Positions 30,751 to 41,059 are shown, numbered from the stretch's first letter. The stretch is DNA of 64,000 bases from Gracilaria domingensis (GCA_022539475.1 VCMS01000289.1:1-64000); one strand, 5' to 3'. The notes: generated by a model not told the origin, from the letters alone. Numbers and translations: made by a program.

Positions 30751-31226
30751 ATGATGGCTGGAATATCTATTAAGTATGCAGAGGAGCAAAAGAAAGAACT
30801 CGAACGAAAGCTTCGAGACAGGGACCTAATAATTCAGAGCCTCGTGGTGTGATAAAAGTGAGGATGGAGAAGGTCACTGGTGTGAAAGAGCCACGGAAAA
30901 GTGGTCAAAAGAAGTTGACCATCTCTGTTCGAGATGAATTTAAGGGAGTTGCCTGGGGGGTTTACCACAATATGACGCAGTATGCGAAGAGGGAGACATG
31001 TAGGTTCGTTTTCGAAGAGAAAATTACTGAAAGAAAGTGGAGGAATCCATCTGAATATCTCTACACTGATGCTTCGGAAGAGATCATAACGGAACGTAAT
31101 AGTGGAAGAGGCCTGGTGCCCAAATCGCCCGTCGAGCTGGAGGATGGTCTTGGAGTGTACACACCATCATTTGCAGAAGGTATAGATAGGCTACTGAAGC
31201 ATCTTGTCCATTTAGAATTGAAGTAA
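30751..31226 (+). pseudogene. Small coiled-coil-start protein, interrupted
   Basis: A short frame beginning near 30,752 (MMAGISIKYAEEQKKELERK) is a good candidate for a coiled coil and ends after about 34 residues. It is followed at 30,849-31,226 by a 125-codon frame (KKLTISVRDEFKGVAWGVYH, RETCRFVFEEKITERKWRNP) with a mixed alpha/beta look. They may be parts of one gene. No family is recognised. Same strand as the methyltransferase-SET gene upstream. Confidence 0.3.
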
Positions 31227-31447
31227 GTGATGTGGGACGGTATAAGACTTTGTGGGTTGGAAGAGGTGTGTCTAACGGAGGTTTGCGCGGACCTGTGTCT
31301 GAAACAGAGAATGTGTCAGACAATGAGTGATGTAGTAGGAGCGAGAAATAGAAATGCGAGGGAACGCTATTCTTTTTGCTCGGGTGCGATCTTATCTGGA
31401 GAACGGTGAAGAATACGACAGAGAACACCGAGAAGCTGAATAAATAA

Positions 31448-32011
31448 GTGGAAGAGGCGCAAACAAAACTGTGCAAGAAGGACTCAAATGGTTCTACGGA
31501 CACTTCTTGGTGGCGTAAGGCACCGTTAAGTGAGTTGATGTACTCTGAACATAGTGCATCTTCACAGGACCTCGCAGATGATGAACACGTTGAGTTGTTT
31601 GGGACGTCCGTTGCATTAGAAGTTCTACAGGAATTTAGAGGTTATGACGTCAAAGACGACGACGGCACACAAGTGGATGGTACAATAATTCTGTTGGCAC
31701 GTCTAGATGCATTGGTATACTCGGTGGTGAAGCTGTTGGGAACAGGATTGGGGCGAGGCGGTCAACGTCAGAGAGAGTTTAGTAAGGTTTTTCGAGATTT
31801 ATTACCTGCCTGTATGGAGCAACTACTCCATATCGCCTACAATATTGTCGAAGAAAGACACAGCGTCGAACTCACAAACTATGGCCGAGAACATGATGAA
31901 TGGAGTGGGGTGGGGGGCAATGGTGTGCGAGAGGTCACAGTGGAAATAAGAATGCCTTCCAGAGGAAAGTTCGTTCTGGTGTTGAAGGATACGTTTTTAA
32001 TGACAATATGA
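31448..32011 (+). CDS. Hypothetical 187-residue protein, transposon cargo
   Basis: A clean open frame (MEEAQTKLCKKDSNGSTDTS) with an Asp/Glu-rich first third, a helical segment (IILLARLDALVYSVVKLLGT) and a C-terminal beta-like end (REVTVEIRMPSRGKFVLVLK). The ATG may not be the true start, because the frame is open a little upstream in this decayed stretch. No family is recognised. It is the last rightward gene before the convergent transposase gene. Confidence 0.4.
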   Translation: MEEAQTKLCKKDSNGSTDTSWWRKAPLSELMYSEHSASSQDLADDEHVELFGTSVALEVLQEFRGYDVKDDDGTQVDGTIILLARLDALVYSVVKLLGTGLGRGGQRQREFSKVFRDLLPACMEQLLHIAYNIVEERHSVELTNYGREHDEWSGVGGNGVREVTVEIRMPSRGKFVLVLKDTFLMTI

Positions 32012-32191
32012 GCCGTCGCCTTGGTTCTATTCATGACTGCTTCATCGCTGAATATGAAGAACAAGACATGAAGTGTCACAAGATTACATGCAAAATGAAC
32101 GCTAGTACTGAACTTGTGGAGCAAGATGAACGTAAGTAACAGGGTATATCGTGTAGTTAGGTACTTGTTACGAAAAATTATGTTTTTAAGG

Positions 32192-32494
32192 CTACTTCTT
32201 TGTTGGGTCGTTGTAGAAACGATTAACGTAGAAACGGTGCTCATACCAGTGCGATGGACCTCGAAAGGGTCTGGCTGGATAATTAGAACGAACGGCAAGA
32301 AAGGTACCCAGAATAGCCGGTAGCATTGTCCATCCATACCATGGGGTGATGTTTTGCATGCTTCTCGATCTGGAGATAGTTGCAATTGCCGGTGAAGTAC
32401 GGTCGAATTCGTCATCCGGAGCCCATCGTAAGGACACGTACCCAAGTACTCTTTCTATGTTTTTAACTGGTGAAACCACCTCAAAGTATCGCAT
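32192..32494 (-). pseudogene. Possible protein fragment between cargo and transposase
   Basis: A 100-codon frame (MRYFEVVSPVKNIERVLGYV ... SRSMQNITPWYGWTMLPAIL) with one hydrophobic stretch (WTMLPAILGTFLAV) and an aromatic C-terminus. No family is recognised. It could be the 3' end of a larger lost gene or the tail of the transposase gene region. Confidence 0.25.
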
Positions 32495-32576
32495 GAAAGC
32501 AAATTCTTTTGATATATGAAGGTGCGTCTTTGAAGATGTTCTAACAAGCGATACTGTCTGAGCAAACCATACTGAC

Positions 32577-35385
32577 TCAGTACCTGATGCGTTTTAATCG
32601 TTCCCCTTTATCACAATGGGTGAGAACTTGGGAGTTCGCGAGAGCCCGAATGCTGGGCACGCAAAAACCCGCTGCTCCATTCTCAAATTCTGCTTTGTCA
32701 AGGTGAAGTTGTTTGTTACTTCTTCGTAGTATTCGAGAGTTCGAGGTACGGCTCCAAGTATAAAAGCGGACTTCACAAAGGATAGGGTGATATCTTTCAT
32801 GACGTATTCTCCACGTTTTTCTGAGAGCGGTTCTTCTGTAAGATTCAAGAACGGTGTGATTCCTGTCTCTCCGATTTGAGATAGTACGGTTTCTGTTTCT
32901 GAGCTGAACCGTTTTGCAATGAAGTTGGATAGAACGAAGTCGAACGTGTTTGACCCTGATGATAATATTGATTCGCACTCAGTGATATCCTCGAGCTCGA
33001 TATTGATCCCATCTCTAGACCTTCTGGGAAATGTCTTTGGTGGCATGATTCGAGATGAAATGTTCTGGCTTGCGTGGAATCCTTCTCTCCACTGCGTCTT
33101 TCGTTCTCGATGTTCAATCGATTGAATTGTCTCTGCGACCGCTTAGGTGGTTCGACGAGAAGTATTCTGATAGTTTCTTTTGAAAAGCAAATGAGCGTGT
33201 ATATATACTCCAGCATCATAGTACTTGACACTACCAAGACGACGTATGTCATCCACAATATGGTCTAATAGATGAATTTTGAGTGTTCTAAGCCCAGATG
33301 GATGGAACGCTTCCAGACATTTTGAAGCATGCTGCTTGAAAGACGTAATGTTATTTTGCGATGTATCAAGAGCGAGAAAAGTCCATTCTTGTGGCATATT
33401 GTAACGAAAGATAGAAGCCATGAGATCTGAATACTTGGTGAACACGGTTGTAATGGGTTCTTCTTCAGCTTCCCCGCAACATGTGTCGAAAAAGGACCCG
33501 ATAGAACGGAAGACCATATCGAAAGCTTTGTAGCCCTTTGCTTCAAGCATACCTCTTAGACAATCTTTAGCGAATATACCGTTTAGCGTCTTTCCCTTCT
33601 CTTTTGTTGAAAAATCGACAGTACACCGCGGTGCAGGGGCGTCACTATGGATAGCTGCAAGTATAGAGTTGGAATGGTCGAGGACAAGGGTGCGAATGTC
33701 TAAAACGTTCGAGGGGAACCTGATACAGCAGTGGTAAATAGCGACTCTGACAGTAGTCGCTCCATGGCCGCTGTTTTCAAAAGCTGGTAAACGCCGAGAT
33801 GAAAGTTTTGAAGGGGTTCAAAAGAGAGCAGACTGTACGGGATAAGACTTAGTATCCAATTGAGATTGGGATACACTTCTAGAAAAGAATTAACATGCGA
33901 AAGCACTGTGACTGCAATATAACTTGAGCCTGGAGCTTTCTTTCTCTCGATTGCCGCCGACGGCGGTTTTGGGCATCCTGTTTGGACTTGGTAAGAAGAG
34001 ATGAATATGCTGCTCGAACATCCTTGGTGTGGGTGAAGCTGCGGTCTGCTGCTTCACTGAGGATTGGCTTTTGTAGTTTTTCTCTTGGTATCAAGCAATG
34101 ATGGCATGGAGGCTTAGTGAGGGTGCCATGTGAGACAGAGAGTATATAGTTGGCCTCTGGGATATCAGCGCAATAAGTTACAATAATAGAATGGCAGACA
34201 CGTCTTGTTTCATCGGCCGATGTGAACGGTATTCCACACTTCCAGAGCTGGAGTAGAGGCTTCAGAATAAGCTGCGGAGACTAGTGTAGAATTGAATTCT
34301 TGCTTCTCGAAGGGAAACTAAAGGCACAGAAGGCATGTTATCAAACGACGATTCGCTTTGTATCTCCTCTAGTTCCTTAGGTATGTAGGCAACAATAGTC
34401 TAGTCCTCGGAGATGCACTTCTGACGTAGTGTATCTGAGAGGTTGAGTAGGGTTAATTGAAGCGGATAGGAGGTAACGGAAGATTGCTTCAGAGAGGTAG
34501 AAGATTTATCAGTGTAAAGCTATAGTAGACCAACAAATGACTCAATTCCGCTATCTTCGATTCCATACCACACGTGCTCAACATCAAAGGAAGCCATGAT
34601 ATGAGAGCTAAGATGGCGGTACACGTCTCTTGCGAGGCGGGCGGTCATGGAGTGTGAAAGGGTGCCATGCGGGAAGAGCCCGACATGCGGTTTCTGGAAT
34701 AAAGTGTTCTCGGAGTTAGCTAGTCTGAGTTGTTGCAACAAAACGTTCAATGGTTCTTGGAGTAGAGTTTGGCTCGAAACTTACCGTCACAGGTGGTAAC
34801 GAAGCGCTCCCCAAACCCGTCTGCAATGGCGTATCGTTGAAATATGGAGTCCTTCAGCTCCGTACAACGCTTGAAGGAAGTAATTGTTTCATTGAACATC
34901 TCTTGGGAGAAACGAGGATTACGAAGAAGAGATATGAGCTCGTCCGCAGCCCTATGACCTAGGTTCGATGCAACGGAGGTAAAAACGACCACGGGATAGT
35001 CCATGTGTAGCTCTTGCAACGAGCTTACGGCTGGAGGCGGAGAGGGGAAAGATGCCAAACGTCATTGTGATAGTGAGCCAGAAAGCTCGGAATCCGTGGG
35101 AAGAATGGGTATGTTGGGAGCGGTTTCGGGATGGGCCTCGATAGCGGTGGACGGGATGAAAAGAGGCGCATCGTCGGTACGAGAGTCTGAAGGAGACGGT
35201 GATGATGGAGGCAGGGGTATATGGGTGGCTTTCTGACGCTTGGAGCGTCGTACTTCTGGTTCGGGTGAGGGGGCTTGCCGTCTCTGTGAAAGTCGTCGTT
35301 GGGAGCAGTTGGCGATGTGCTGACGCAGAGACAGAATTCCCCTTGCCCTGTAAGGGCACCCTGGGGCGCGGCATCGGTAAGTCAT
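32577..35385 (-). pseudogene. Plavaka/KDZ-like (CACTA-group) transposase, interrupted
   Basis: The start is the ATG at 35,385: MTYRCRAPGCPYRARGILSL, then QHIANC, a C2HC zinc-finger pattern, followed by RRSKRQK and a Pro/Ser linker. Next come LHMDYPVVVFTSVASNLGHR (34,747-35,058), ANSENTLF and WYGIEDSGIESFVGLL (34,520-34,750) and, near 33,143-33,550, HLLDHIVDDIRRLGSVKYYD with FKRNYQNTSRR, a C-terminal signature of Plavaka-type transposases. The homologue at 58,307-60,200 is open for much longer and aligns throughout. Such enzymes are DDE transposases that cut at the terminal repeats. The gene is broken in at least five places. It starts 2.2 kb from the right terminus and points inward. Confidence 0.7.
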
Positions 35386-35549
35386 GGCCTGGCTCGCTTG
35401 AAAGAAAAGAGGAAAAGGAAGGAAGCAGCGCGTGAATGAGAGAGGAGGAGTTTGTTGCAGAGTTGGTGAAGAGAAAGTGAAGGGTGAGAAACGAAGAGAC
35501 GGTTGCGGGGAATTATTGCGTTCGCCAGTGCGGGGTGCATGGAGCATAC

Positions 35550-36264
35550 GGTGGAAAGGTAACCACGATGCTGTGCGTTCAAACTAAAAAACAGGACAGT
35601 TCGAAAGGTTTAAAATTTTTATTCAACAGGTGTACAGATATTAGAGGACGACGGGAGATCTACAGGGCTGTCTATTTGAGCGATTGACCTGCGTCACTGT
35701 CTCGTCGCCGTTCTGGTGTTCCTCCGCACTAGGGTTCGTTTTCTGATCGTGCGCAGAGGTTCTTCATGCGGGATGCTTTTGCGAATGCGTGGCGAGGTCG
35801 AAGTGAGGCTGGGTGGGATGTACATGATAAGTGCTGCGACCTGTTCGAGCGTCGTGGTGACTTGGTTCGTGATGACTAACGTTGGTTTTGTCTCTCTGAT
35901 CGTGCAGAGAGTTTAGGTATTTGGTTTGTTAGAGTTTTGGGTAATTGGAGAGAGGTGAGTGAAGAACTTTTGTTGTTTTCTATAACGAGGGGGTTACTAA
36001 CTGCAGGGATTTCTGCTTTCTTTTGTACAGGTTTGGGGGAATTGTTTTGGGAGAAATGTGTTGTCCCATCAGATGTTCTTCAATCTAGTTACTCACTAAC
36101 AACCTGAGTTTCTGGTTTTTCTTTTGCTATACATTTCAGCAGATTTGGGCTGTGAGCATAGTACGTGCCCTGCGACACGTTTTCTCGCTCAACGAGGTAG
36201 TCATTCTACTTAGCAGTATGACTACTTTGTTCAGTGCGAAAATGTGGCACATGATGCGTATACT
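35550..36264. other. Subterminal non-coding region, no gene seen
   Basis: Between the transposase start and the right-end repeats; likely to hold the transposase promoter, but I see no clear TATA box or motif. Confidence 0.4.
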
Positions 36265-36272
36265 ATTCTTCT

Positions 36273-36750
36273 GCTTCGTTTTTCTGTGAGCGGCGAGATG
36301 CGTACCAACTAAGTTTCTTTTCTTTCGATTTGGTTTCGGTTCATACGGATCTAGAGGGGTGTGTAAGAAGAGCGTGTGTGATGCTGATGATTTGTCGCGC
36401 GCTGCGTGAGACCTGGGAATGCTGACTGGTGTTCATGTTGTTGTCACCATTGCGTACAGAATCTAGATGGTGGACTGGTGCGGTTGTACTGGCAAGTGTG
36501 GTATCCTTCCGCTTCGTTTTTCTGTTGGCGGCGAGATGCGTACTAACTAAGTTTTTTTCCCTTTGCATTGGTTCGGTTGATAAGGATCTGGAGTGGTGCG
36601 GGGGAAGAGGGTGCGTGAAGCTGATGTTTTGTTGCGCGCTGCCTGAGGTATGAGATTGCTGACTAGCGTTTATGGTGTTGTCACTATTGCGTACAGAAGC
36701 CTAGATGGTGGCTTGGCGTGGTTGTACGGGTATGTACGGGTAAGTGCTAA
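36273..36750. repeat. Subterminal tandem repeat, two ~238-bp units
   Basis: GCTTCGTTTTTCTGT followed by GGCGAGATGCGTAC starts at 36,273 and again at 36,511. Both units continue alike through the CTAACTAAG-type block, a GGATCT block, TGTTGTCAC and GCGTACAGAA, with moderate divergence. Subterminal repeats of this kind are common in CACTA-group transposons as transposase-binding regions. Confidence 0.7.
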
Positions 36751-36884
36751 CTGTTTCTGAGGTTTTGGCTGATGACAAGTATCTGACAAAGGTTTTTCTC
36801 TCTGTTCTGTTATGGTTCTGTGTTGATCTTTGATGTGAAGTGTGTTGCCTTAGTTTGCATGGTGGGGGTTGCGAGTTATGCGGG

Positions 36885-36995
36885 TCGCGACAAGCTGTGC
36901 CATCCGGTGTACTATTTCAGAATACTCTGGAAGGCACGGGTTGTCGCCACTCCTACCAGTAGCGACAAGCCGTGCAGTCCAGAATACTTTGTATA
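36885..36995. repeat. Subterminal inverted repeats around GCGACAA-GCCGTGC
   Basis: GCGACAAGCTGTGCCATCC (36,888), the complement of GCGACAACCCGTGCC (about 36,936-36,950) and GCGACAAGCCGTGCAGTCC (36,962) form alternating inverted copies, each beside an AGAATACT motif. They can form alternative hairpins. Confidence 0.6.
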
Positions 36996-37260
36996 AGCGT
37001 ATACCGTTGCACGTAGCCTGCGGGTGCTGGGAAGGGTATGAGATGCTACGAGTGCGATGTGCAAGCGTAAATTGGGATAGAAATAGAATATAGAATAGGC
37101 ACATGTGAACCATTAGTGAAGAGCACGATTGACCGCAGGAGAGGGCGTAAACCAGCGAGAATGGAAAAGCGCACGAGTCTGAACTACAGGCTATGGTAGT
37201 AGAAACTAGGGGCTAAAATAGCAAGAAAGGAAAACGAGGGAGTTAAAACTGCATGTCTAA

Positions 37261-37450
37261 ATTAGCAGAGATGTAATACTGGCCAGGATAGCATCTGCAC
37301 GTGAACTAGCAAAGACGTAATAGACAGTAGTTCACCATGCGCGCGCCAACCAGCACAGATGTAAAAGAGCGTAGTTTATCATGCACGCGCCAACTATCAC
37401 AGATGTAATACAGCATAGTTTATCGTCCGCGCGCCAACTAGCACATTCGT
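37261..37450. repeat. Subterminal 44-bp tandem repeat (four to five units)
   Basis: AACTAGCA-type starts at 37,304, 37,348, 37,392 and 37,436, an exact 44-bp spacing, with an earlier diverged unit at 37,261. Each unit has the pattern ACTAGCACAGATGTAATA, then AGTTTATCATGC and GCGCGCCA. Located within 350 bp of the right terminus. Confidence 0.75.
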
Positions 37451-37516
37451 AATAGCTGCAAGTAAAAGAGGAACAGGAGCAGCATCTAGCTGTTTTGTAA
37501 TAGTAGATACAAGGAA

Positions 37517-37579
37517 TTTTTCAAAAAATTAACTAGCGGACCAGGTGCAAAGTCTAGCGGAACAGGCCCCTAAACTAGC
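37517..37579 (-). repeat. Right terminus with 21-bp repeats and terminal inverted repeat
   Basis: Read inward from the end, CGCTAG recurs every 21 bp (three units) before TTAATTTTTTGAAAAATT. The terminus at 56,227 has the same build: units of 21 bp carrying TCCAG and then TAAATTTTTTGAAAAA. The outermost bases are the inverted repeat of 17,400-17,415, and GTT follows at 37,580. Confidence 0.8.
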
Positions 37580-37582
37580 GTT

Positions 37583-38413
37583 CCGGAAACACCGACGTGT
37601 GTTATGGTGTGGATTAAGTTCGCAGCGAGTCGCATAGTGTCCTGAATGTTGACAATAAGGGCAAACTTTTCACCTTCACTTCGATTATTCTTTTCCCTTC
37701 CGTTCTGATTATTCCATTCTTTTCCAATTTGAGTCTTCTTCACGATTAATGAAAAATGCGCCATTTGGCTGGAAACCTCATCAACTTTCTTTCCCAAAGG
37801 TGCAGCTCGAGGTGCGGCCACCGGTTTTGTTTTTTTGTAAAATGTGCTTGGGTCCTAGCAGAACATTCAAACCGTCGCAGGAACCGAAGGGTTTCCTGCC
37901 TGAGACGAAAGCTTTCACACATAATTTCAAGTCTTCATAGTTCTCAGCCCCGCGGAAAATGACGAACTGTGCGAGGTTCGCGAATGCCATAACCACGTTT
38001 CGTGGGAGACCAAATTTTGTCTCCGAGTTGAAACCAGCTTGCTCAAAACAGCTGTCCATACTCTTCTACGATCTGAGCAAGTCCACGTAATCTAAACGTG
38101 ACGACACTGCCCGGCGTATATGTTCCTCCGGTTCTTCTATGGAACCAAAACGTTCAATCAAAGCGGCCCTCACAGAAGCATAATCTTTCGCATCTTCTGA
38201 AAGAGAACCATTAACTGCATACTTATCATAATAGAAATCGAAAGTTTCGACCTCAAGATAACCAAGAATTCCCAATGCTTTGTCTTCTGCTGCACGTCCA
38301 GCCATAGCAACATTTTCGAAATAAAATAAAAATTTTCTGACTTCAACTGATGGCCCATCGAACTTAAGAGGACTGCAAATTTCTGCTGCGGACGGCCCTC
38401 CTCGAGAGTACCA
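37583..38413 (-). pseudogene. Gag region of Gypsy B, right of the transposon insertion (fossil)
   Basis: Minus-strand Gag-like stretch: FDGPSVEVRKFLFYFENVAM and ALGILGYLEVETFDFYYDKY (38,066-38,400) are the capsid-like helices, continuing at 37,781-38,059 (KPFGSCDGLNVLLG). Near 37,600-37,660 there is a CCHC zinc knuckle (CPYCQHSGHYATRC). It abuts the 5' LTR on the right and the transposon terminus on the left. With the gag/protease part ending at 17,399 it flanks the insertion. Broken, a few interruptions. Confidence 0.75.
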
Positions 38414-38669
38414 TGAAGTGGCAATTTTTGGGGAAAAAGAAAACGACCCGGCGGTTACAAGCCAAAGTTTGCTCACGTAGCATTCTCAGAAATTATCCGC
38501 CCTGATGGTGCGAATTTATAGATTTGCAATACGAGTAACGAGACGTGTCTGAACCCTGCTCTCTAAGAACGCCAGGAAACTAAAAAACCGCAACGAAGGA
38601 GGTGATCAAAATGTGTCTCTGAAAACAGAGGTCAAGGTATAGTAGTGCGGTACAAGCACTATCTGATAA

Positions 38670-39540
38670 AAGAAAATGTGAAAAATAGGTTTTAGTAAGC
38701 AATAATTTCTAGAAACTAAGTACTGGTTGCTAGCTGAGATTTCTTGATGGCTGTTGAAGGAAGTTGGGTGGGGGTGGCCTGGAGGTGGCTTAAATAGCGC
38801 TTTTCGGCTTTCAGCCCGTCACGATCCAGATTCTGGTGCAAGGGGAGTGCACGAGCCACCGTAGCGTGACAAGAGTCGACAAGCGCCTGGCGCCCATGAC
38901 TCTTGCCATGGTGGGTGTGACACGTGTCACCCGTGCCTGACATGCCGGGCACGCGCCTTAGCGCGTGCCACACGTGCACTGGCATGTGCCCAGCACGGTC
39001 GGTTGGACACGTGTCTTACATGTCAGTAGGCACCTGCACGGCACGGCTCAATGAGCGGCATCGTCCTACTCATGTAAGGCGCTTACATGTCCGTTCCTGG
39101 GGTTAATTGTGCTGGTCCCACTCCGTCTTTGTTGTTTCGGAACCTGCATAAAATCAGACGGAACCCTTTCTCGTGTCCCCTCGTCCCCCGCTACCATCTC
39201 GCATCCATTCCTACTACGCCGATTTTCAATCTGCCAGTCGCTGGTCAACTTACCCCTCAGTATACTTTCTTCCATCCCCACCCTTCTTTGGTTCAGATCC
39301 CGGAGCTGGATCTATTTCTGAGCTTGCTTCTGGACGTGAAGGCCGAAAACGACAGCATGGCCTCCGCGTCCTCGAGCTCTTCTGCTTCGCAGGCATCGTC
39401 GTTGCCGCCCGAGAAGCCCAACAAGACGCTCCCTGGCTATCGTCTGGGATACCGCGATGGGTACAACGAAGCTCTCAAGAAGGTGCAGGATCTCTTTCAG
39501 TGCTTAATTTGCCGCGGTGAACAGATCTACACCGGTAGAA
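38670..39540. mobile_element. Insertion of ~870 bp within the Gypsy B 5' LTR, unclassified
   Basis: Absent from the other LTR, so it arrived later. It contains palindromic CACGTG-rich sequence (for example GACACGTGTC near 38,920, GGCACGCGCC TTA GCGCGTGCC near 38,950, and CTTACATGT / ACATGTAAG-type repeats near 39,020-39,090), a possible TATA-like CTTAAATAGCG (about 38,790) and a small ORF at its right end. No clear inverted ends or target duplication were found; a solo LTR of another family or a gene-bearing short element are both possible. Confidence 0.5.
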
Positions 39541-39545
39541 TCTAA
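39357..39545 (+). CDS. Hypothetical 62-residue protein in the LTR insert
   Basis: MASASSSSSASQASSLPPEK, then TLPGYRLGYRDGYNEALKKV, a Cys pair (CLICRG) and a stop at the junction with the LTR. The frame is open upstream to 39,087 with a Pro/Phe-rich extension. The tail (GYRxGYxxGxxEALKKVQDL) could be a short helix. No family is recognised. Because the stop falls within a few bases of the insert's end, the ORF may be truncated. Confidence 0.3.
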   Translation: MASASSSSSASQASSLPPEKPNKTLPGYRLGYRDGYNEALKKVQDLFQCLICRGEQIYTGRI

Positions 39546-39588
39546 GTTACCGTGTCTTCAATAAAAATTCATGTGTTCCGTTCCTGTT

Positions 39589-40040
39589 TTCTAGGTACAT
39601 AAACAATGTAGAAAGTTTAGTTTAAGAGTATTTTTTCTTTATACGCAAGTTGTTGCAATCGGGTGACAACACGGCCAGATCGAGCTCCGTGAATAGCTTC
39701 TCACACTAAATAGAAGCGCCAAAAACGCTCATTCATCTTAATAAAAATGATAGTTTCAAACATTCCCAGGCAAAACTCGTTAAGGGAAAACTAGAAGGGT
39801 TCTCAGTAGATTCGCAGACAAGATGACTGGTTTAGTAAGATAATATGACTAACGTCATTGAAAAAGTAAGTAAGTTTTTGTTTCACTGACATTTCCATGA
39901 GTGTGATTTTCTGAAAAAATCAAATTCCTCGAAAATGCCCTTACGTTTTATTGAAAGGCAGCAATTTCATTTATTGCCGCATGATGATTCAATGACAATG
40001 GATTTTGCTAGGGATTCGAAGAGTCATTGACTTCCGGTTT
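39589..40040. other. AT-rich stretch, no gene seen
   Basis: Between the Gypsy B 5' LTR and the hAT remnant; no ORF or repeat is recognised. Confidence 0.4.
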
Positions 40041-40044
40041 TCGG

Positions 40045-41053
40045 TCAATACTTTTTTCCAATACTCCACAGCCTTTCCATCTCAGCAACGGATCCTAAAA
40101 CAAAATCGCAGTTCATGTACTTGTCCTTCTTCATAGATGTGTTTCTCTTTTCTGCTGGGCCTTCAGTCATATCAATATAACTCGTAGTTTCTGTGTTTCC
40201 AGAAGCCCCATTCTCACCGGTGTGCTTAACCAAACACTTTAGCCCTTGCATTTACGCTTCTGTAAGTTCGTTTTGCAAACCTTTTTGCAGCTTTACAACA
40301 CCATGCCGAATATGGAGTGTAACACAATAATCGCCGTTGTTTAGAAACAGTTTCCATCAGCACGACGAGATCATCGCGACATTGCGCAAGTGTATGTTCT
40401 CAGGTTTGCGGAGACTTCGTTACGACATCAATTTTTGCCAACATTCTGCAAAAGCTCTGCACCCTGGCAGCAAGCAATGGACTGGAATCCACAGAAAGAT
40501 CTCCATCCGGAGGCTTTTGTACCTCATTCAAATCATCCCGGATGCGTAAAAATCTTTTCAACGTATGAAGTTTCCAGGACCAGCGTGTAGCGTTATGCAC
40601 TCTCGGGGCCACATCAGTCAAGAAACGCAATATCTCAGCGTTGTTCAACTTCTTGGCTGCCTTCATCGCTTCATGCACACCTTCGATGGTACTGTTCAGG
40701 TAACTGTGAACCTGCACAATGTTGTTAAGCTAAAGATTCAATTTGTGGCTGTCGCAACCGACGTACTTCTTATTCGTAATTGCGGACACCTTTTTATTGG
40801 TACTACAGTTATCTTAGATTAGATAAACGCACCACTCCGAGAAGTCCTGCCCAAATATTGGAAATATCTCCCTGGAGAAGTTTTCGTCCGCTTTTGCATC
40901 AAACGTTGCCGTCTCATCAGTGAATTCTTGCTCTTCCTCCTTCTCTGGCACTCGCTCTATACGTGAGAGAGCCAGGAGTGTCAAGCAGGGAGTAGTAGAC
41001 TTCAGTTGTACCGGTAGAAGTATAGGATGCAGACTTAGTACAATAAGAGGCAT
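40045..41053 (-). pseudogene. hAT-family transposase remnant
   Basis: Minus-strand fragments: FPIFGQDFSEWCVYLI (about 40,814-40,865), then a stretch reading NKKYVGCDSHKLNL near 40,740-40,790, the typical hAT 'C-x-SHxLNL' motif, and 40,400-40,717 with LRFLTDVAPRVHNATRWSWK and LHTLKRFLRIRDDL, the hAT 'TRW...ML.R' region. Further left the frame decays. In the family this is the RNase H-like catalytic and helical insertion domain of a cut-and-paste transposase. At least three interruptions. I could not find its terminal repeats or the 8-bp target duplication. Confidence 0.65.
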
Positions 41054-41059
41054 TGATAT

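Larger units (their letters stand above)
17400..37579. mobile_element. 20.2-kb DNA transposon with Plavaka-like transposase and chromatin-modifier cargo
   Basis: The left terminus GCTAGTTTAGGCCCTG at 17,400 and the right terminus, whose complement is GCTAGTTTAGGGGCCTG, are inverted repeats. They are flanked by GTT at 17,397-17,399 and GTT at 37,580-37,582, a 3-bp target duplication as in CACTA-group elements. The outer flanks are both minus-strand gag of the same Gypsy element B, which independently confirms the limits. Inside, left to right: DEELLALL protein (-), membrane protein (-), small ORF (-), ketopantoate-reductase-like (+), oxygenase-like (-), ParB-like (-), twin hairpins, an unknown gene (+), methyltransferase-SET (+), unknown genes (+), transposase (-), subterminal repeats. 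Several genes are interrupted, so this copy is probably no longer autonomous. Confidence 0.85.
10862..39588 (-). mobile_element. Ty3/Gypsy LTR retrotransposon B (fossil), split by nested insertions
   Basis: A minus-strand Gypsy element whose parts are spread over 28.7 kb because other elements landed in it. The LTRs are 10,862-11,164 (3') and 38,414-39,588 (5'); without its insert the 5' LTR is about 304 bp against 303. They differ by roughly 10-15% by eye, so the element is old. Between them, right to left: gag with a zinc knuckle (37,583-38,413), the 20.2-kb DNA transposon, a further gag/protease part (15,404-17,399), RT (14,093-15,013), a MITE, then RNase H and integrase (11,632-13,625). 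Removing the insertions gives a roughly 7.5-kb element. It is broken in many places (well over five). Confidence 0.85.
38414..39588 (-). repeat. 5' LTR of Gypsy B, interrupted by an ~870-bp insert
   Basis: 38,414-38,669 and 39,541-39,588 match the 3' LTR at 10,862-11,164 end to end; the stretch between them has no counterpart there. The inner edge is followed on the minus strand by TGGTACTCTCGAGG, a possible primer-binding site beginning with the usual TGG. Confidence 0.75.

Noticed and set aside
17400-37579. Polinton or giant-virus-like origin of the 20-kb element
   Set aside because: No capsid, packaging ATPase, family B DNA polymerase or integrase was recognised; termini, 3-bp duplication and transposase fit a DNA transposon.
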